Origin: Alistipes sp.
GTDB lineage: Bacteria; Bacteroidota; Bacteroidia; Bacteroidales; Rikenellaceae
NCBI GenBank assembly: GCA_017483225.1
Contig: JAFULF010000009.1
Span: 34,812-98,811 of the forward strand
Reading direction: 5' to 3'
DNA: 64,000 nucleotides
Shown: positions 53,302 to 61,296 of the stretch, one piece after another
How the letters are laid out: each line of letters begins with the position of its first letter
How positions within the stretch are numbered: position 1 is the stretch's first letter
Made by a program: the position numbers and the translations under genes
The notes under the pieces: generated by a model
Seen by the model: the letters and a program-made list of their open reading frames with translations, nothing else
Told to the model about the DNA's origin: nothing
The model's database searches: none

Positions 53302-55710
53302 TTATCTGGTATTTCCTTCAACAGTAAATTCTGCCGTCTTGATTTTGGTAAATATAGTACCCGTTGGGTCACATCCAAATACACATATAACAATATCATT
53401 TCCTGGCAAGAATGGACCGAGTCTTATCGTTTTATACCCTCTATTCAGACTCAAATCTCCGCTCTCTTTAAGCGCAGCTATCTGACTATTGACAAACTCT
53501 TCCGCTGAGGAGTATTTACTATATTCACTCTTTTCGATGGCGAGTGGCAGGTATGTTGTATTACTGCTTTCTGGACTAAAATCGAAATATACGAGTCCGG
53601 ACGTATCATCATAATACGATTGAGCAATGCTACACTCGAAATCTACTGTCAAATCCTCACCGAAGTCGTATCCTTGAATATAATCTGCGTATTCAGGCCA
53701 ATACCAATCATCTGCATTTTTATAACTATAAACAGCTACATCAGGCACATATATAATGCGTGAATAGAAATTATCGGAGAATATACCAGAGTCAATATTA
53801 GGCACCACAACGCTTCTAATAAATACCGAAGAGAGGTTGGAACAATTCTCGAATACACATCCACCAATCTCTCTAATATTCTTGCTTATTGTCACTGACA
53901 GCATAGATTTACACCAACCGAATGCATAATAACCTATCTCAACAACACTATCCGGAATGACTACACTCTCCAAATTAACACAATTACTAAATGCATAGGC
54001 GCTAATCTCAACAACGCTATCCGGAATGGTGATACTCTCCAATGTTCTATTATTAGAAAAAGCACTGTATCCAATCACAGATATTGTATTAGGAATATCA
54101 TAGTGTGTGAGTCCTGCTCCGGCAAAAGCATATAGGGTATCACCCAAAACTATGCAATGGTGGTCTTCTGATGCCATATGTCCGTAGAATGCCGCCAATT
54201 TAGGACAATCAGAAACAAATGGCGTCTCACAAGACAGTTCTTCAATTCCGCTACCAATAGTAATACTTTCAAGACTCTCACATTCAGTAAAGACCTGGCT
54301 TCCTAATGTCGTAACAGAATCCGGAATAACAAACGAAGTAAATCCAGTGCCCGCAAAAGCACTATTTTCAATTGTTGTGACGCTGTTAGGTATTACAATC
54401 TCTGTCAAAGAACGACACCAACCAAACAAGCCCGATGTAATCGTTTCAACTCCCTCCGGAATAGCTATCTTTCTCAGACTAACGCAACATTCAAATACAT
54501 CCGAGTCGATTCTTTTAAGGGTCAAAGGGAGTGTAACGTGTGTCAGATTGTTGCAATAAGAGAAAGCTCCCGTTGCAATAAAGACAATTCCTTCCGGGAG
54601 TTTTATGCTATACAGATTATGACTACTCTCCTCGTCATAATTGGCATACGCCCAACTTGGCACAACAGATATATCTCCATCGAAAGTCAGACGACCAACA
54701 CCATTTTCGTAGGTATTGGATATGAGTTTTGCGCCAAAACCGTATGGCTCTGTGGGAGCAAGGATATTTCCATCGACCGTCTGATATAGAATCTCATTGG
54801 AAGCACAAGGAATGTTTGCCAGAGGGCTATCTCCCTCCTCTGCAAACTCAAACTCGACAGAGAGTGCTGCCATTGGCTGTATAGAGTTGCGCTCAATCAC
54901 GATTTTACTACTTGTTGTTTGCTCAAAAGTCTCTCCATTGGTTGCAGTAACCACGATAGTAATACCCTTGGAGAAGGTAACTTGTGGTAAAACAAACCAA
55001 AATTCGGTGGCATCGGCAACAGATGTTCCCAACTTCACACCGCCACCACAATTGAGCGTTACGACAGAGGTTGCGTCCTGCTGCATAACGAGGGATGGAG
55101 TGTCTCCGTAGTTCATTGATACAAGTGCCGCACCGGCAATCTTCTCGTTTGCATTACCTCGCAACTCTATCTTCTGCACGCTGTCGCCATCTGCTTCCCA
55201 AAGTTTTAGCGTCAAATATCCGCACACATTCTTGAATGAGAGGAATGTGTCATTCGTGCTCTCCGTAACCGCAACCATAGTGTTGGAGTTACGACCGAAT
55301 GATTTTGAGGCGTAGCTCTGCTCGGCAGGCAGGTTGAGCATCAACTCGCCTGAGTTTGATATAGAGGCCTCGCTGTCGTATGGATAGACGGCATAGATTC
55401 TATCCAAAGCGTTGCCCGTACCGAGTTGTCCGTCGGCAACGAGCGAGAATGTACCGCTGTTATCGCCGGTCTTACCATTAAATAGGTACTTGCGATTCAA
55501 CGTATTGCCAAAGAATGCCGAAATCATATCGGCTTCGTGCCAATAGAGCTCTTTTGAGTTCGCAACATAAGTTCTGGTATCGACATCTCCATCTAATGAG
55601 GCTGTCAAATCAGGAAGGTTGTCAATAGGAGCAGCATAATCATTCTCCTCTAATGATGTACAACCGCACAGCATTGCTGCCGCTAAAAATACGTAAAAAT
55701 ATCTCTTCAT
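53302..55710 (-). CDS. BspA-like (LRR_5) surface lipoprotein with fimbrillin-like N-terminus
   Basis: 802 residues from the ATG at 55710, which gives a lipoprotein signal (MKRYFYVFLAAAMLCG then Cys); an in-frame upstream extension is not credible. An N-terminal beta domain (about 30-300: LYWHEADMISAFFGNTLN, DRIYAVYPYDSEASIS) resembles fimbrillin/Mfa2-like proteins. From about residue 400 to 640 are BspA-type leucine-rich repeats (SVTTIENSAFAGTGFTSFVI, SVVEISAYAFSNCVNLESVV) of 22-23 residues. The C-terminal part is unassigned. Surface adhesin role inferred. It lies 16 bases behind the small ORF at 55727-55939 and behind structured leader copy 2. Confidence 0.85.
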   Translation of the reverse strand: MKRYFYVFLAAAMLCGCTSLEENDYAAPIDNLPDLTASLDGDVDTRTYVANSKELYWHEADMISAFFGNTLNRKYLFNGKTGDNSGTFSLVADGQLGTGNALDRIYAVYPYDSEASISNSGELMLNLPAEQSYASKSFGRNSNTMVAVTESTNDTFLSFKNVCGYLTLKLWEADGDSVQKIELRGNANEKIAGAALVSMNYGDTPSLVMQQDATSVVTLNCGGGVKLGTSVADATEFWFVLPQVTFSKGITIVVTATNGETFEQTTSSKIVIERNSIQPMAALSVEFEFAEEGDSPLANIPCASNEILYQTVDGNILAPTEPYGFGAKLISNTYENGVGRLTFDGDISVVPSWAYANYDEESSHNLYSIKLPEGIVFIATGAFSYCNNLTHVTLPLTLKRIDSDVFECCVSLRKIAIPEGVETITSGLFGWCRSLTEIVIPNSVTTIENSAFAGTGFTSFVIPDSVTTLGSQVFTECESLESITIGSGIEELSCETPFVSDCPKLAAFYGHMASEDHHCIVLGDTLYAFAGAGLTHYDIPNTISVIGYSAFSNNRTLESITIPDSVVEISAYAFSNCVNLESVVIPDSVVEIGYYAFGWCKSMLSVTISKNIREIGGCVFENCSNLSSVFIRSVVVPNIDSGIFSDNFYSRIIYVPDVAVYSYKNADDWYWPEYADYIQGYDFGEDLTVDFECSIAQSYYDDTSGLVYFDFSPESSNTTYLPLAIEKSEYSKYSSAEEFVNSQIAALKESGDLSLNRGYKTIRLGPFLPGNDIVICVFGCDPTGTIFTKIKTAEFTVEGNTR

Positions 55711-55726
55711 CTTTTTCTGTTTTTGT

Positions 55727-55939
55727 TTACCAATTAATTTCTCCACTGCTTCCACCGATAGACTCCAAATTATCGAAGTCGGAAGCATCCGCACCCCAGC
55801 CAATTTCTCCTTTGAGTCCTCCCAAAGATTCCAGATTACCGGCGTCTGAAAGTGCAAATCCACATTCAATTTTTGATGTAATAACCCTCAACTCCGGAGG
55901 GGCATACCAATCTCTTGTTTGACCAATTCCCATAGGCAT
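55727..55939 (-). CDS. Small acidic ORF ahead of the BspA-like lipoprotein (about 70 aa)
   Basis: 70 residues if the ATG at 55939 is used; another ATG is at 55933 and a TTG at 55963. YAPPELRVITSKIECGFALSD is the shared core (Pro-Pro-x-Leu-x-Val, Glu-Cys-Gly-Phe). The rest is two tandem units of about 19 residues, each Asn-Leu-Glu-Ser-(Leu/Ile)-Gly-Gly ending Gly-Glu-Ile-x-Trp. The protein ends in Trp. No signal peptide. It shares design and the 16-nt gap to a lipoprotein with the 58-aa ORF at 15531-15707. Function unknown. Confidence 0.55.
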   Translation of the reverse strand: MPMGIGQTRDWYAPPELRVITSKIECGFALSDAGNLESLGGLKGEIGWGADASDFDNLESIGGSSGEINW

Positions 55940-55987
55940 AATAATGACACCCACCGGCTTCAAATAGGATAATTGTTGTTATTAAAA

Positions 55988-56230
55988 ACAGAAAGTGTGA
56001 AGCCGACTTTCGTATATTCGTTAAAGAGGTTGTGGTAAGACCCTGGCAGAAATAAACGATGCAAAACTTCACACCTGAATAGTATGAAGCACAGCAAAAC
56101 CATTGCCGTTGCTACATCTAAACAAGCAGTGAGCGTTGTTCGTTGCCTTCTGCTGCTGAAACTACCACATTTCTTTAACAAGACAGTGCGAAAACACTTT
56201 CAATAAATATGTATGTCGATATCACTCGAC
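55988..56230 (-). ncRNA. Structured leader RNA, copy 2 (upstream of the small ORF and BspA-like gene)
   Basis: Minus strand. A 5' hairpin ATGTCGA/TCGACAT (56213-56232) is followed by the outer stem: GAAAGTGT reads from 56201 down to 56194 and ACACTTTC from 55998 down to 55991. The second stem is TGTGGTA with TACCACA, compared with TGTGGAA/TTCCACA in copy 1. The third is GCAGAA with TTCTGC, compared with GTACAA/TTGTAC. Shared blocks include GTGTTTTCGCA, CATCGTTTATT versus CGTCGTTTATT, and GGTCTTxCCACAACCT. The remainder of 55940-56333 holds the two divergent promoters. The RNA would lead into the small ORF about 50 nt later. Confidence 0.7.
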
Positions 56231-56234
56231 ATTA

Positions 56235-56265
56235 CAAAGATAGCATCTTTTGTAGTAATCACAAA
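56235..56265 (-). promoter_or_regulatory. Promoter TTTG-N19-TATCTTTG for leader copy 2
   Basis: On the minus strand TATCTTTG lies at 56242-56235 and TTTG at 56265-56262, 19 bases apart. Transcription would start near 56231, at the first leader hairpin. Confidence 0.7.
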
Positions 56266-56280
56266 ATCAGGAGCGTGTTT

Positions 56281-56311
56281 TTTGTTTCTTCGGCAGAATT
56301 TTGTACCTTTG
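56281..56311 (+). promoter_or_regulatory. Promoter TTTG-N19-TACCTTTG for recF
   Basis: TTTG at 56281-56284 and TACCTTTG at 56304-56311 with 19 bases between; leader of about 18 nt before the ATG at 56334. Confidence 0.7.
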
Positions 56312-56333
56312 GCAATAGAAAAGCGAAGGCAAG

Positions 56334-57476
56334 ATGTATTTACGCAAACTATCACTCATAAACTTCAAGAATTTGGAGCAGGAGTCGTTGGAGTTCGACA
56401 CGGGCATAAACTGCTTTGTCGGGGAGAACGGTACCTGCAAGACCAACATCGTCGATGCCATATATTACCTCTCGATGTGTAAGTCGGCACTTGGAATGAG
56501 TGACGGGCAGTGCATACGTCACGGTGAGAGTTTCTTTGTCGTGGAGGGCAGTTACACCACCGCCGAGCAGCGCCGAGAGCAGATAAGCTGCACCTTCCAG
56601 CGAGGCTCGCAGAAGGTGATGAAGCGCAACGGCAAGGCGTACGAGAGGCTGTCGGAGCACGTGGGACTCATACCCGTAGTGATTGTGTCGCCGGCAGATT
56701 CGGTACTCATCACCGATGCCGCCGAGGAGCGTCGCCGCTACCTCAACGCCTTCATATCGCAGCTCGACAGCGACTACCTTGCGGCGATGATTCGATACAA
56801 CGAGGTGCTTGCCACACGCAACCGATACTTGAAGATGAACTCCGAGGAGTATATGTTGCAGATTTACGACCAGCAGCTATCCGCTGTGGCGGGCAAGATT
56901 CACGAGGCTCGCCGCCGGATGGTGGAGCGTCTGCTGCCCGTAGTCTGCGACTACTACAAGGCCTTGTCCGGCGACCGAGAGCAGGTATCGCTGGCATATC
57001 GCTCGGAGCTTAACGAGAGGTCTATGTTGGAGGTGCTCGCCGAGGCACGAGGCCGTGACCTCGCCAACGGATTCACCACCTGCGGACTACATCGTGACGA
57101 CATAGTGCTGACCATTGGCGGTATGCCGCTACGCAAGTATGGCTCGCAGGGGCAGCAGAAGTCCTTTATCATAGCGTTGAAGCTCGCTCAATACCACATC
57201 ATTCACGAGCAGTGCGGCGAGGCCCCAATCCTACTGCTTGACGACCTCTTCGACAAGCTGGACGAGGGGCGTGTCGGCGAGTTGCTGCGTCTGGTGTCGG
57301 GCGAGGAGTTCGGGCAGATATTTATCACGGACTGCAATCGTGAGCGAATGGAGCGCCTGCTACAACGCAGCGGATGCGCCCACCGCATATTCGAGGTGAC
57401 ATACGGCAAGGTTCTGGGCGGGGAGGCGACCCCTACCGCCGAGCAACACACGCAGGAGAAGGAGGAGGAGCAATGA
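56334..57476 (+). CDS. recF: DNA replication and repair protein RecF
   Basis: 380 residues, an SMC-like ATPase that loads RecA at gaps with RecO and RecR. N-terminal LRKLSLINFKNLEQESLEF is typical. The Walker A site reads GENGTCKTNIVDAI: the Gly before the Lys of GxxGxGKT is Cys (codon TGC, one base from GGC). The ABC signature YGSQGQQKSFIIALKLAQ and Walker B ILLLDDLFDKLD are intact. The rest aligns normally, so the change is limited to one base; its effect is unknown. The stop overlaps the DUF721 start by 4 bases. Confidence 0.93.
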   Translation: MYLRKLSLINFKNLEQESLEFDTGINCFVGENGTCKTNIVDAIYYLSMCKSALGMSDGQCIRHGESFFVVEGSYTTAEQRREQISCTFQRGSQKVMKRNGKAYERLSEHVGLIPVVIVSPADSVLITDAAEERRRYLNAFISQLDSDYLAAMIRYNEVLATRNRYLKMNSEEYMLQIYDQQLSAVAGKIHEARRRMVERLLPVVCDYYKALSGDREQVSLAYRSELNERSMLEVLAEARGRDLANGFTTCGLHRDDIVLTIGGMPLRKYGSQGQQKSFIIALKLAQYHIIHEQCGEAPILLLDDLFDKLDEGRVGELLRLVSGEEFGQIFITDCNRERMERLLQRSGCAHRIFEVTYGKVLGGEATPTAEQHTQEKEEEQ

Positions 57477-57763
57477 GACCGAAGAAGGCGCAACCCGTAG
57501 GTGCTCTGCTGAAAGAGCTGTTCCGCAGTCCCGACATCGCCATAAAGATTGCCGAGGGGTCGATGCCCGAGACGTGGCGCAAGGTTGTCGGGCCGGTAGT
57601 TGCGGCACAGACACGTCAGGTGCGCCTGCTACGAGGCGTGTTGTACGTTCACGTATCGTCGAGCGTCATACGTCAGGAGTTGATGATGCAACGAGAGGCT
57701 CTGACCGCCGCACTAAATCAGGAGGCGGGATTCTACATAGTCAAGAGCGTCGCCGTACAATAA
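57473..57763 (+). CDS. DUF721/DciA-like protein
   Basis: 96 residues from the ATG at 57473, translationally coupled to recF by an ATGA overlap. The family pattern is present: AQPVGALLKELFRSPDIAIKIAEGSMPETWRKVVGPVVAAQTRQVRLLRGVLYVHVSSSVIRQELMMQREALTAALN. DUF721 proteins include DciA, the ancestral helicase loader, and sit next to recF in many bacteria, as here. This form lacks long extensions. Probably acts in replication initiation or repair. Confidence 0.85.
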   Translation: MRPKKAQPVGALLKELFRSPDIAIKIAEGSMPETWRKVVGPVVAAQTRQVRLLRGVLYVHVSSSVIRQELMMQREALTAALNQEAGFYIVKSVAVQ

Positions 57764-57765
57764 TT

Positions 57766-57800
57766 AGGGCTGTCCAACGAGATTTGCGGACAGCCCTTAC
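57766..57800 (+). terminator. Terminator after the recF operon
   Basis: AGGGCTGTCC (57766-57775) pairs with GGACAGCCCT (57788-57797) around AACGAGATTTGC. The stem and loop are very similar to the nrdJ terminator at 63860-63890. Confidence 0.75.
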
Positions 57801-57826
57801 TTATATCTTATATAATAGGTATAACC

Positions 57827-59137
57827 CTAAAAGAATACCCACTGCAAAGCCATATACACGGGCAGCAGTACCGGCAGCGAGAACCTGAACATATAGCCGA
57901 AGAATGACGGCATCTTCACACCCTCGCTCTCGGCTATCGCCTTGACCATAAAGTTGGGGCCGTTGCCGATATAGGTCATCGCACCAAAGAATACCGCACC
58001 GAGCGATATCGCTTTAAGCAGAGCCTCGGAGATACCCGCAACGATAGGCACTCCGGCAGCTGCCGGCAGACCCGATGCCACGGTATGGAATGCCACCGCC
58101 GTAGGTGCGTTATCGAGGAACGAGGAGAGCGCACCCGCCGAGTAGAAGAACTGCGCAGGGGTGGTTATGCCGAGCATAGAGGCGTTATCGTTGAGGTATA
58201 TCATCGCAGGGGTCATCGTGACGAAAATGCCCACGAAGATAATCGCCACCTCGACGATAGGACCCCACGAGAAGTGGTTCTCACGGCGCACGCTACGTCC
58301 CGTAAGCAGCAGCGAGAGTGCCATAACCACACAGAGAGCTACCTCTCGCAGATTGCGCAACCAGAAAGGAGCATCCTCCTCCCCCATCGCCGGCACCACC
58401 GACGGATTGAGCAGAGCGACAGCCGCCACGGTAGCAATCAGGAAGAGGGCGTTGATACCTCCCTTGATTGAGAATGTTATCGGTTCATCCTCCTCATCCT
58501 CCGCCGCAGGACGAACACCCATCAGCTCCTTCTTTTTATATACATAGGTATCCCACAGGAAGTATATCAGCAGCAGTGCCCCTCCGACAAATGCCCACTG
58601 CGCATACAAGGATTGGAACCAATCGAAGGTGGCACCACGCAGGTAGAGCAGGAACAATGGCGGGTCGCCAAGTGGCGAGAGGACGCCTCCGCAGTTGGCC
58701 ACCATTGCGATAAAGAAGACTACCGTATGCCACTTATGGGTTCGCTGGCGATTGATGTCGAGCAGAGGGCGTATGAGCAACATCGCTGCACCCGTAGTAC
58801 CCACGAGCGAGGCGATGCAGTAGCCGAGCAGGAGCATTATCGAGTTGGCCAAGGGGGTTGGCGTGGTCGAATAGTGCACCTTGATACCACCCGTGACCAC
58901 AAAGAGCGTAGCCAAAAGGATGATAAATGGGATGTAGTCACCGACTATCTGATGCAGGAGCGGCTCACCGAGGCCATAATGAACAAGCATTATCGCCGTA
59001 GGAATAGCGATAAGCAAGGTAAAAATCAACTTGTTACGGTTTTTATCCCACCACTCGGAGGCGACGAGCGGGGCCACCGCAATAGAGAGGAGCATTACGC
59101 AAAACGGCGCAAGCATCCACAATTCAACATGTTGCAT
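57827..59137 (-). CDS. Sodium:proton antiporter-like membrane protein (NhaD/CitMHS-related)
   Basis: A 436-residue membrane protein with about eleven predicted helices. The ion-transporter superfamily shows in LVGTTGAAMLLIRPLLDINR and ANCGGVLSPLGDPPLFLLYLRG (the Gly-Asp-Pro-Pro motif), and in ALSSFLDNAPTAVAFHTVASG and MTYIGNGPNFMVKAIAE. Proteins of this type in Bacteroidetes are annotated as Na+/H+ antiporters; the substrate is not proven and a carboxylate is possible. A short hydrophilic, acidic loop lies mid-protein (AAEDEEDEP). A TACTTTTG box at 59163-59170 (minus) gives a leader of about 20 nt. Confidence 0.8.
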   Translation of the reverse strand: MQHVELWMLAPFCVMLLSIAVAPLVASEWWDKNRNKLIFTLLIAIPTAIMLVHYGLGEPLLHQIVGDYIPFIILLATLFVVTGGIKVHYSTTPTPLANSIMLLLGYCIASLVGTTGAAMLLIRPLLDINRQRTHKWHTVVFFIAMVANCGGVLSPLGDPPLFLLYLRGATFDWFQSLYAQWAFVGGALLLIYFLWDTYVYKKKELMGVRPAAEDEEDEPITFSIKGGINALFLIATVAAVALLNPSVVPAMGEEDAPFWLRNLREVALCVVMALSLLLTGRSVRRENHFSWGPIVEVAIIFVGIFVTMTPAMIYLNDNASMLGITTPAQFFYSAGALSSFLDNAPTAVAFHTVASGLPAAAGVPIVAGISEALLKAISLGAVFFGAMTYIGNGPNFMVKAIAESEGVKMPSFFGYMFRFSLPVLLPVYMALQWVFF

Positions 59138-59162
59138 AGTGATTACTTTTACTAATTGACAG

Positions 59163-59170
59163 CAAAAGTA
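59163..59170 (-). promoter_or_regulatory. -7 box TACTTTTG for the antiporter
   Basis: Minus-strand match to TAnnTTTG, 25 bases before the ATG at 59137. A minus TTTG is at 59196-59199, slightly far. Confidence 0.45.
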
Positions 59171-59230
59171 ATACTAAACAACCTCTAATTGTTCTCAAAA
59201 ACAGCAGAAAAATGTACAAAAAGGTGCATT

Positions 59231-60001
59231 TTATGCCACAGAACAGACAATTCCGAGTTGTGACACCCGCTCGGCGATACGCTCCAACTCCTCGTGCGAC
59301 ACCTTTTCGAGGGTCTGACACGGGGTATCCCGGGCGATAGAGTAGAGCATAACCTGACGTGGAGCAATCTCCTGCACAAGTCTCAACCACGCCTCCACCT
59401 CCGCCTCGGTGGTATTGTCGATGCGCACACCGTCGCACTCGCCACGCAGCAACATCGTCTGCACGATAATATTTCCGTCGAAGGATTTAAGTCGCTCGAC
59501 CGTATCTGCCACCGTGTAGCTCCCACACGGCTTATTCATCGCCTGCACCGTCTCATCAAACGCCGAGTCGAGTTTCAGGATATTGTTATCCACACGGCGC
59601 AACGCTCGGCAGACACTCTCCCTATGGAGTTGGGTGGCATTACTCAACACCGAGACCTTCGCCGCCGGAGCATAGCGGTCACGCAGCGCCAGCGTATCAT
59701 CTATAACCCCCTCGAAATCAGGGTGCATCGTCGGCTCGCCATTGCCGGCAAAAGTAATCACATCGGGCAGAGCCCCCTCGCCCGCCATACGCACAAGGGT
59801 CGCCTCCAACGCCTCACGCACAGACTCTCGTGAGTTGAATCGGCGTTGGCCTCGATGCTCATCGTTCCAGCCGCACTCGCAATATATGCAGTCGAAGCTA
59901 CACAACTTCGAGGTGAGCGGAAGAAGATTTACGCCGAGCGAGAGGCCCAAACGGCGAGAGCGTACCGGGCCATAGATGATATCGGGATAGAGCGCAGTCA
60001 T
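59231..60001 (-). CDS. Radical SAM protein
   Basis: 256 residues. The 4Fe-4S motif is CSFDCIYCECGWN (Cys-x3-Cys-x2-Cys) near residue 33. GPVRSRRLGLSLGVNLLP precedes it, and FAGNGEPTMHPDFEGVIDD and LKLDSAFDETVQAMNKP follow. This pattern resembles the wyosine-base/TYW1-like and pyruvate-formate-lyase-activase-like radical SAM group found as stand-alone proteins in Bacteroidetes; the substrate is unknown. It lacks the extra cluster domain expected for a sulfatase maturase, so it is not a partner for the sulfatase at 7129. Confidence 0.85.
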   Translation of the reverse strand: MTALYPDIIYGPVRSRRLGLSLGVNLLPLTSKLCSFDCIYCECGWNDEHRGQRRFNSRESVREALEATLVRMAGEGALPDVITFAGNGEPTMHPDFEGVIDDTLALRDRYAPAAKVSVLSNATQLHRESVCRALRRVDNNILKLDSAFDETVQAMNKPCGSYTVADTVERLKSFDGNIIVQTMLLRGECDGVRIDNTTEAEVEAWLRLVQEIAPRQVMLYSIARDTPCQTLEKVSHEELERIAERVSQLGIVCSVA

Positions 60002-60030
60002 AGTTTGAATGTTTGCTAATAAAATCTGTA

Positions 60031-60038
60031 CAAAAATA
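60031..60038 (-). promoter_or_regulatory. -7 box TATTTTTG for the radical SAM gene
   Basis: Minus-strand match to TAnnTTTG, 29 bases before the ATG at 60001. Confidence 0.45.
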
Positions 60039-60059
60039 GTAACATTTCGAGAAAATACC

Positions 60060-60067
60060 TATATTTG
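60060..60067 (+). promoter_or_regulatory. -7 box TATATTTG for the nucleoside hydrolase
   Basis: TATATTTG, 28 bases before the ATG at 60096; divergent from the radical SAM box. Confidence 0.5.
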
Positions 60068-60095
60068 TATCATCTAATTTTAACTACCGAAGAAT

Positions 60096-61127
60096 ATGAA
60101 GTCTGTTTTCAAACTCCTCCTGCTTCCGATCTGGTGCGCAACACTTGGCAGCGCCGTGGCTCGTGAGCCGATGAAGGTCATCTTCGATACCGATATGGGC
60201 AACGATGTCGATGATGTCATCGCTCTCGATATGCTCTACAAGTATCAGGATGCCGGCGAGATAGATATGCTCGGCATAATTTCGAGCAAGCGCAAGCAGA
60301 GCAGCGTGGAGTTTATCGACGTGATGAATACGCTGTATGGCTACCCCAACATCCCGACGGCTCTGCCATACGACTACCCGGAGGAGAACTTCGTGGACAC
60401 AAGCAAGCCCTTCAACTACGCCGACCACACCCTCTCGCAGCACAACTACCCTCGCACCATCACCGATTACGGCACCGTGCCCGATGGCTACAAGCTCTAT
60501 CGTCGTCTGCTCTCGGAGGCAAAGGATGGCGAGGTAACTATTATTGCCGTAGGCTTCTCGACCAACCTCAAACGACTCATATACTCGAAGGGTGATGAGC
60601 ACTCGGAGTTGGACGGCAAGGAGCTTATGCGCCGCAAGGTGAAGCAGGTGGTGATTATGGCGGGCAACTTCTCGGAGCGCAAGAAGGAGTACAATGTATA
60701 TAAAGACCACGAGGCCGCCGTGCGCTTCTTTGCCGAGTGCCCCGTGCCGATGCTCTTTACCGACTTTACCATAGGTCGCTCTATACTCTACCCTTATCAG
60801 GCACTCTACGACAGCTTCTCCTACATGGAGAACCACCCTGCACTTGTGGCTCACGAGTTCTATGCCAAGATGCCGTACAACCGCCCTACCTGGGACCCTA
60901 CCGCAGTGCTCTTCGCCGTAGAGGCAGGAAAGGGGTACGCATCGCTCTCGCCTCGCGGGTATGTCACCGTGGACCAAGGCTCCGTTACGGACTTTATCAA
61001 GGATTGTAAATCCAACAGAAGATACTACAAGGTGACCGACGCTCAACGGATGAAGATTATGCGCCGCATCGTGGAACTCACCACTCGACGACCAAAAAAT
61101 TTTCAAGAGCCAACAAGCCTCAAATAA
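60096..61127 (+). CDS. Exported nucleoside hydrolase
   Basis: 343 residues. Signal peptide (MKSVFKLLLLPIWCATLGSAVA). The inosine-uridine hydrolase motif is DTDMGNDVDDVIALDML (Ca2+-binding Asp cluster near residue 31). A conserved Asn/His part follows (IIAVGFSTNLKRLI; VIMAGNFSERKKEYN). The family splits ribonucleosides or related N-glycosides into base and sugar; here the signal peptide points to the periplasm or outside. The C-terminal Asp of the usual active site lies in PTWDPTAVLFAV. Substrate unknown. The leader is short; downstream is the nrdJ promoter. Confidence 0.9.
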   Translation: MKSVFKLLLLPIWCATLGSAVAREPMKVIFDTDMGNDVDDVIALDMLYKYQDAGEIDMLGIISSKRKQSSVEFIDVMNTLYGYPNIPTALPYDYPEENFVDTSKPFNYADHTLSQHNYPRTITDYGTVPDGYKLYRRLLSEAKDGEVTIIAVGFSTNLKRLIYSKGDEHSELDGKELMRRKVKQVVIMAGNFSERKKEYNVYKDHEAAVRFFAECPVPMLFTDFTIGRSILYPYQALYDSFSYMENHPALVAHEFYAKMPYNRPTWDPTAVLFAVEAGKGYASLSPRGYVTVDQGSVTDFIKDCKSNRRYYKVTDAQRMKIMRRIVELTTRRPKNFQEPTSLK

Positions 61128-61212
61128 CTGTACAAGGCGGTTTTATCGCAAATGTTAATAACTTGTCGAAAAAGGCCGCCAAAAATATTGCAGAAGTTTG
61201 TCTGCAAGCCTC

Positions 61213-61220
61213 TATCTTTG
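61213..61220 (+). promoter_or_regulatory. -7 box TATCTTTG for nrdJ
   Basis: Matches TAnnTTTG; leader about 72 nt (61225-61296), too short for a cobalamin riboswitch. Confidence 0.55.
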
Positions 61221-61296
61221 TAGTAGAACAAGGTCCCTTTATGGGGCTATTTTGTCCTACAACCATTTGATAAACAACGAAATAACAAGATATATT

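Noticed and set aside
59231-60001. Radical SAM protein as the sulfatase maturase
   Set aside because: At 256 residues it has only one Cys cluster motif and lacks the C-terminal SPASM clusters expected of anSME, and it is over 50 kb from the sulfatase.
61221-61296. Possible cobalamin riboswitch before the B12-dependent reductase
   Set aside because: The leader is about 72 nt, too short, and lacks the B12-box. Only a weak hairpin is visible.
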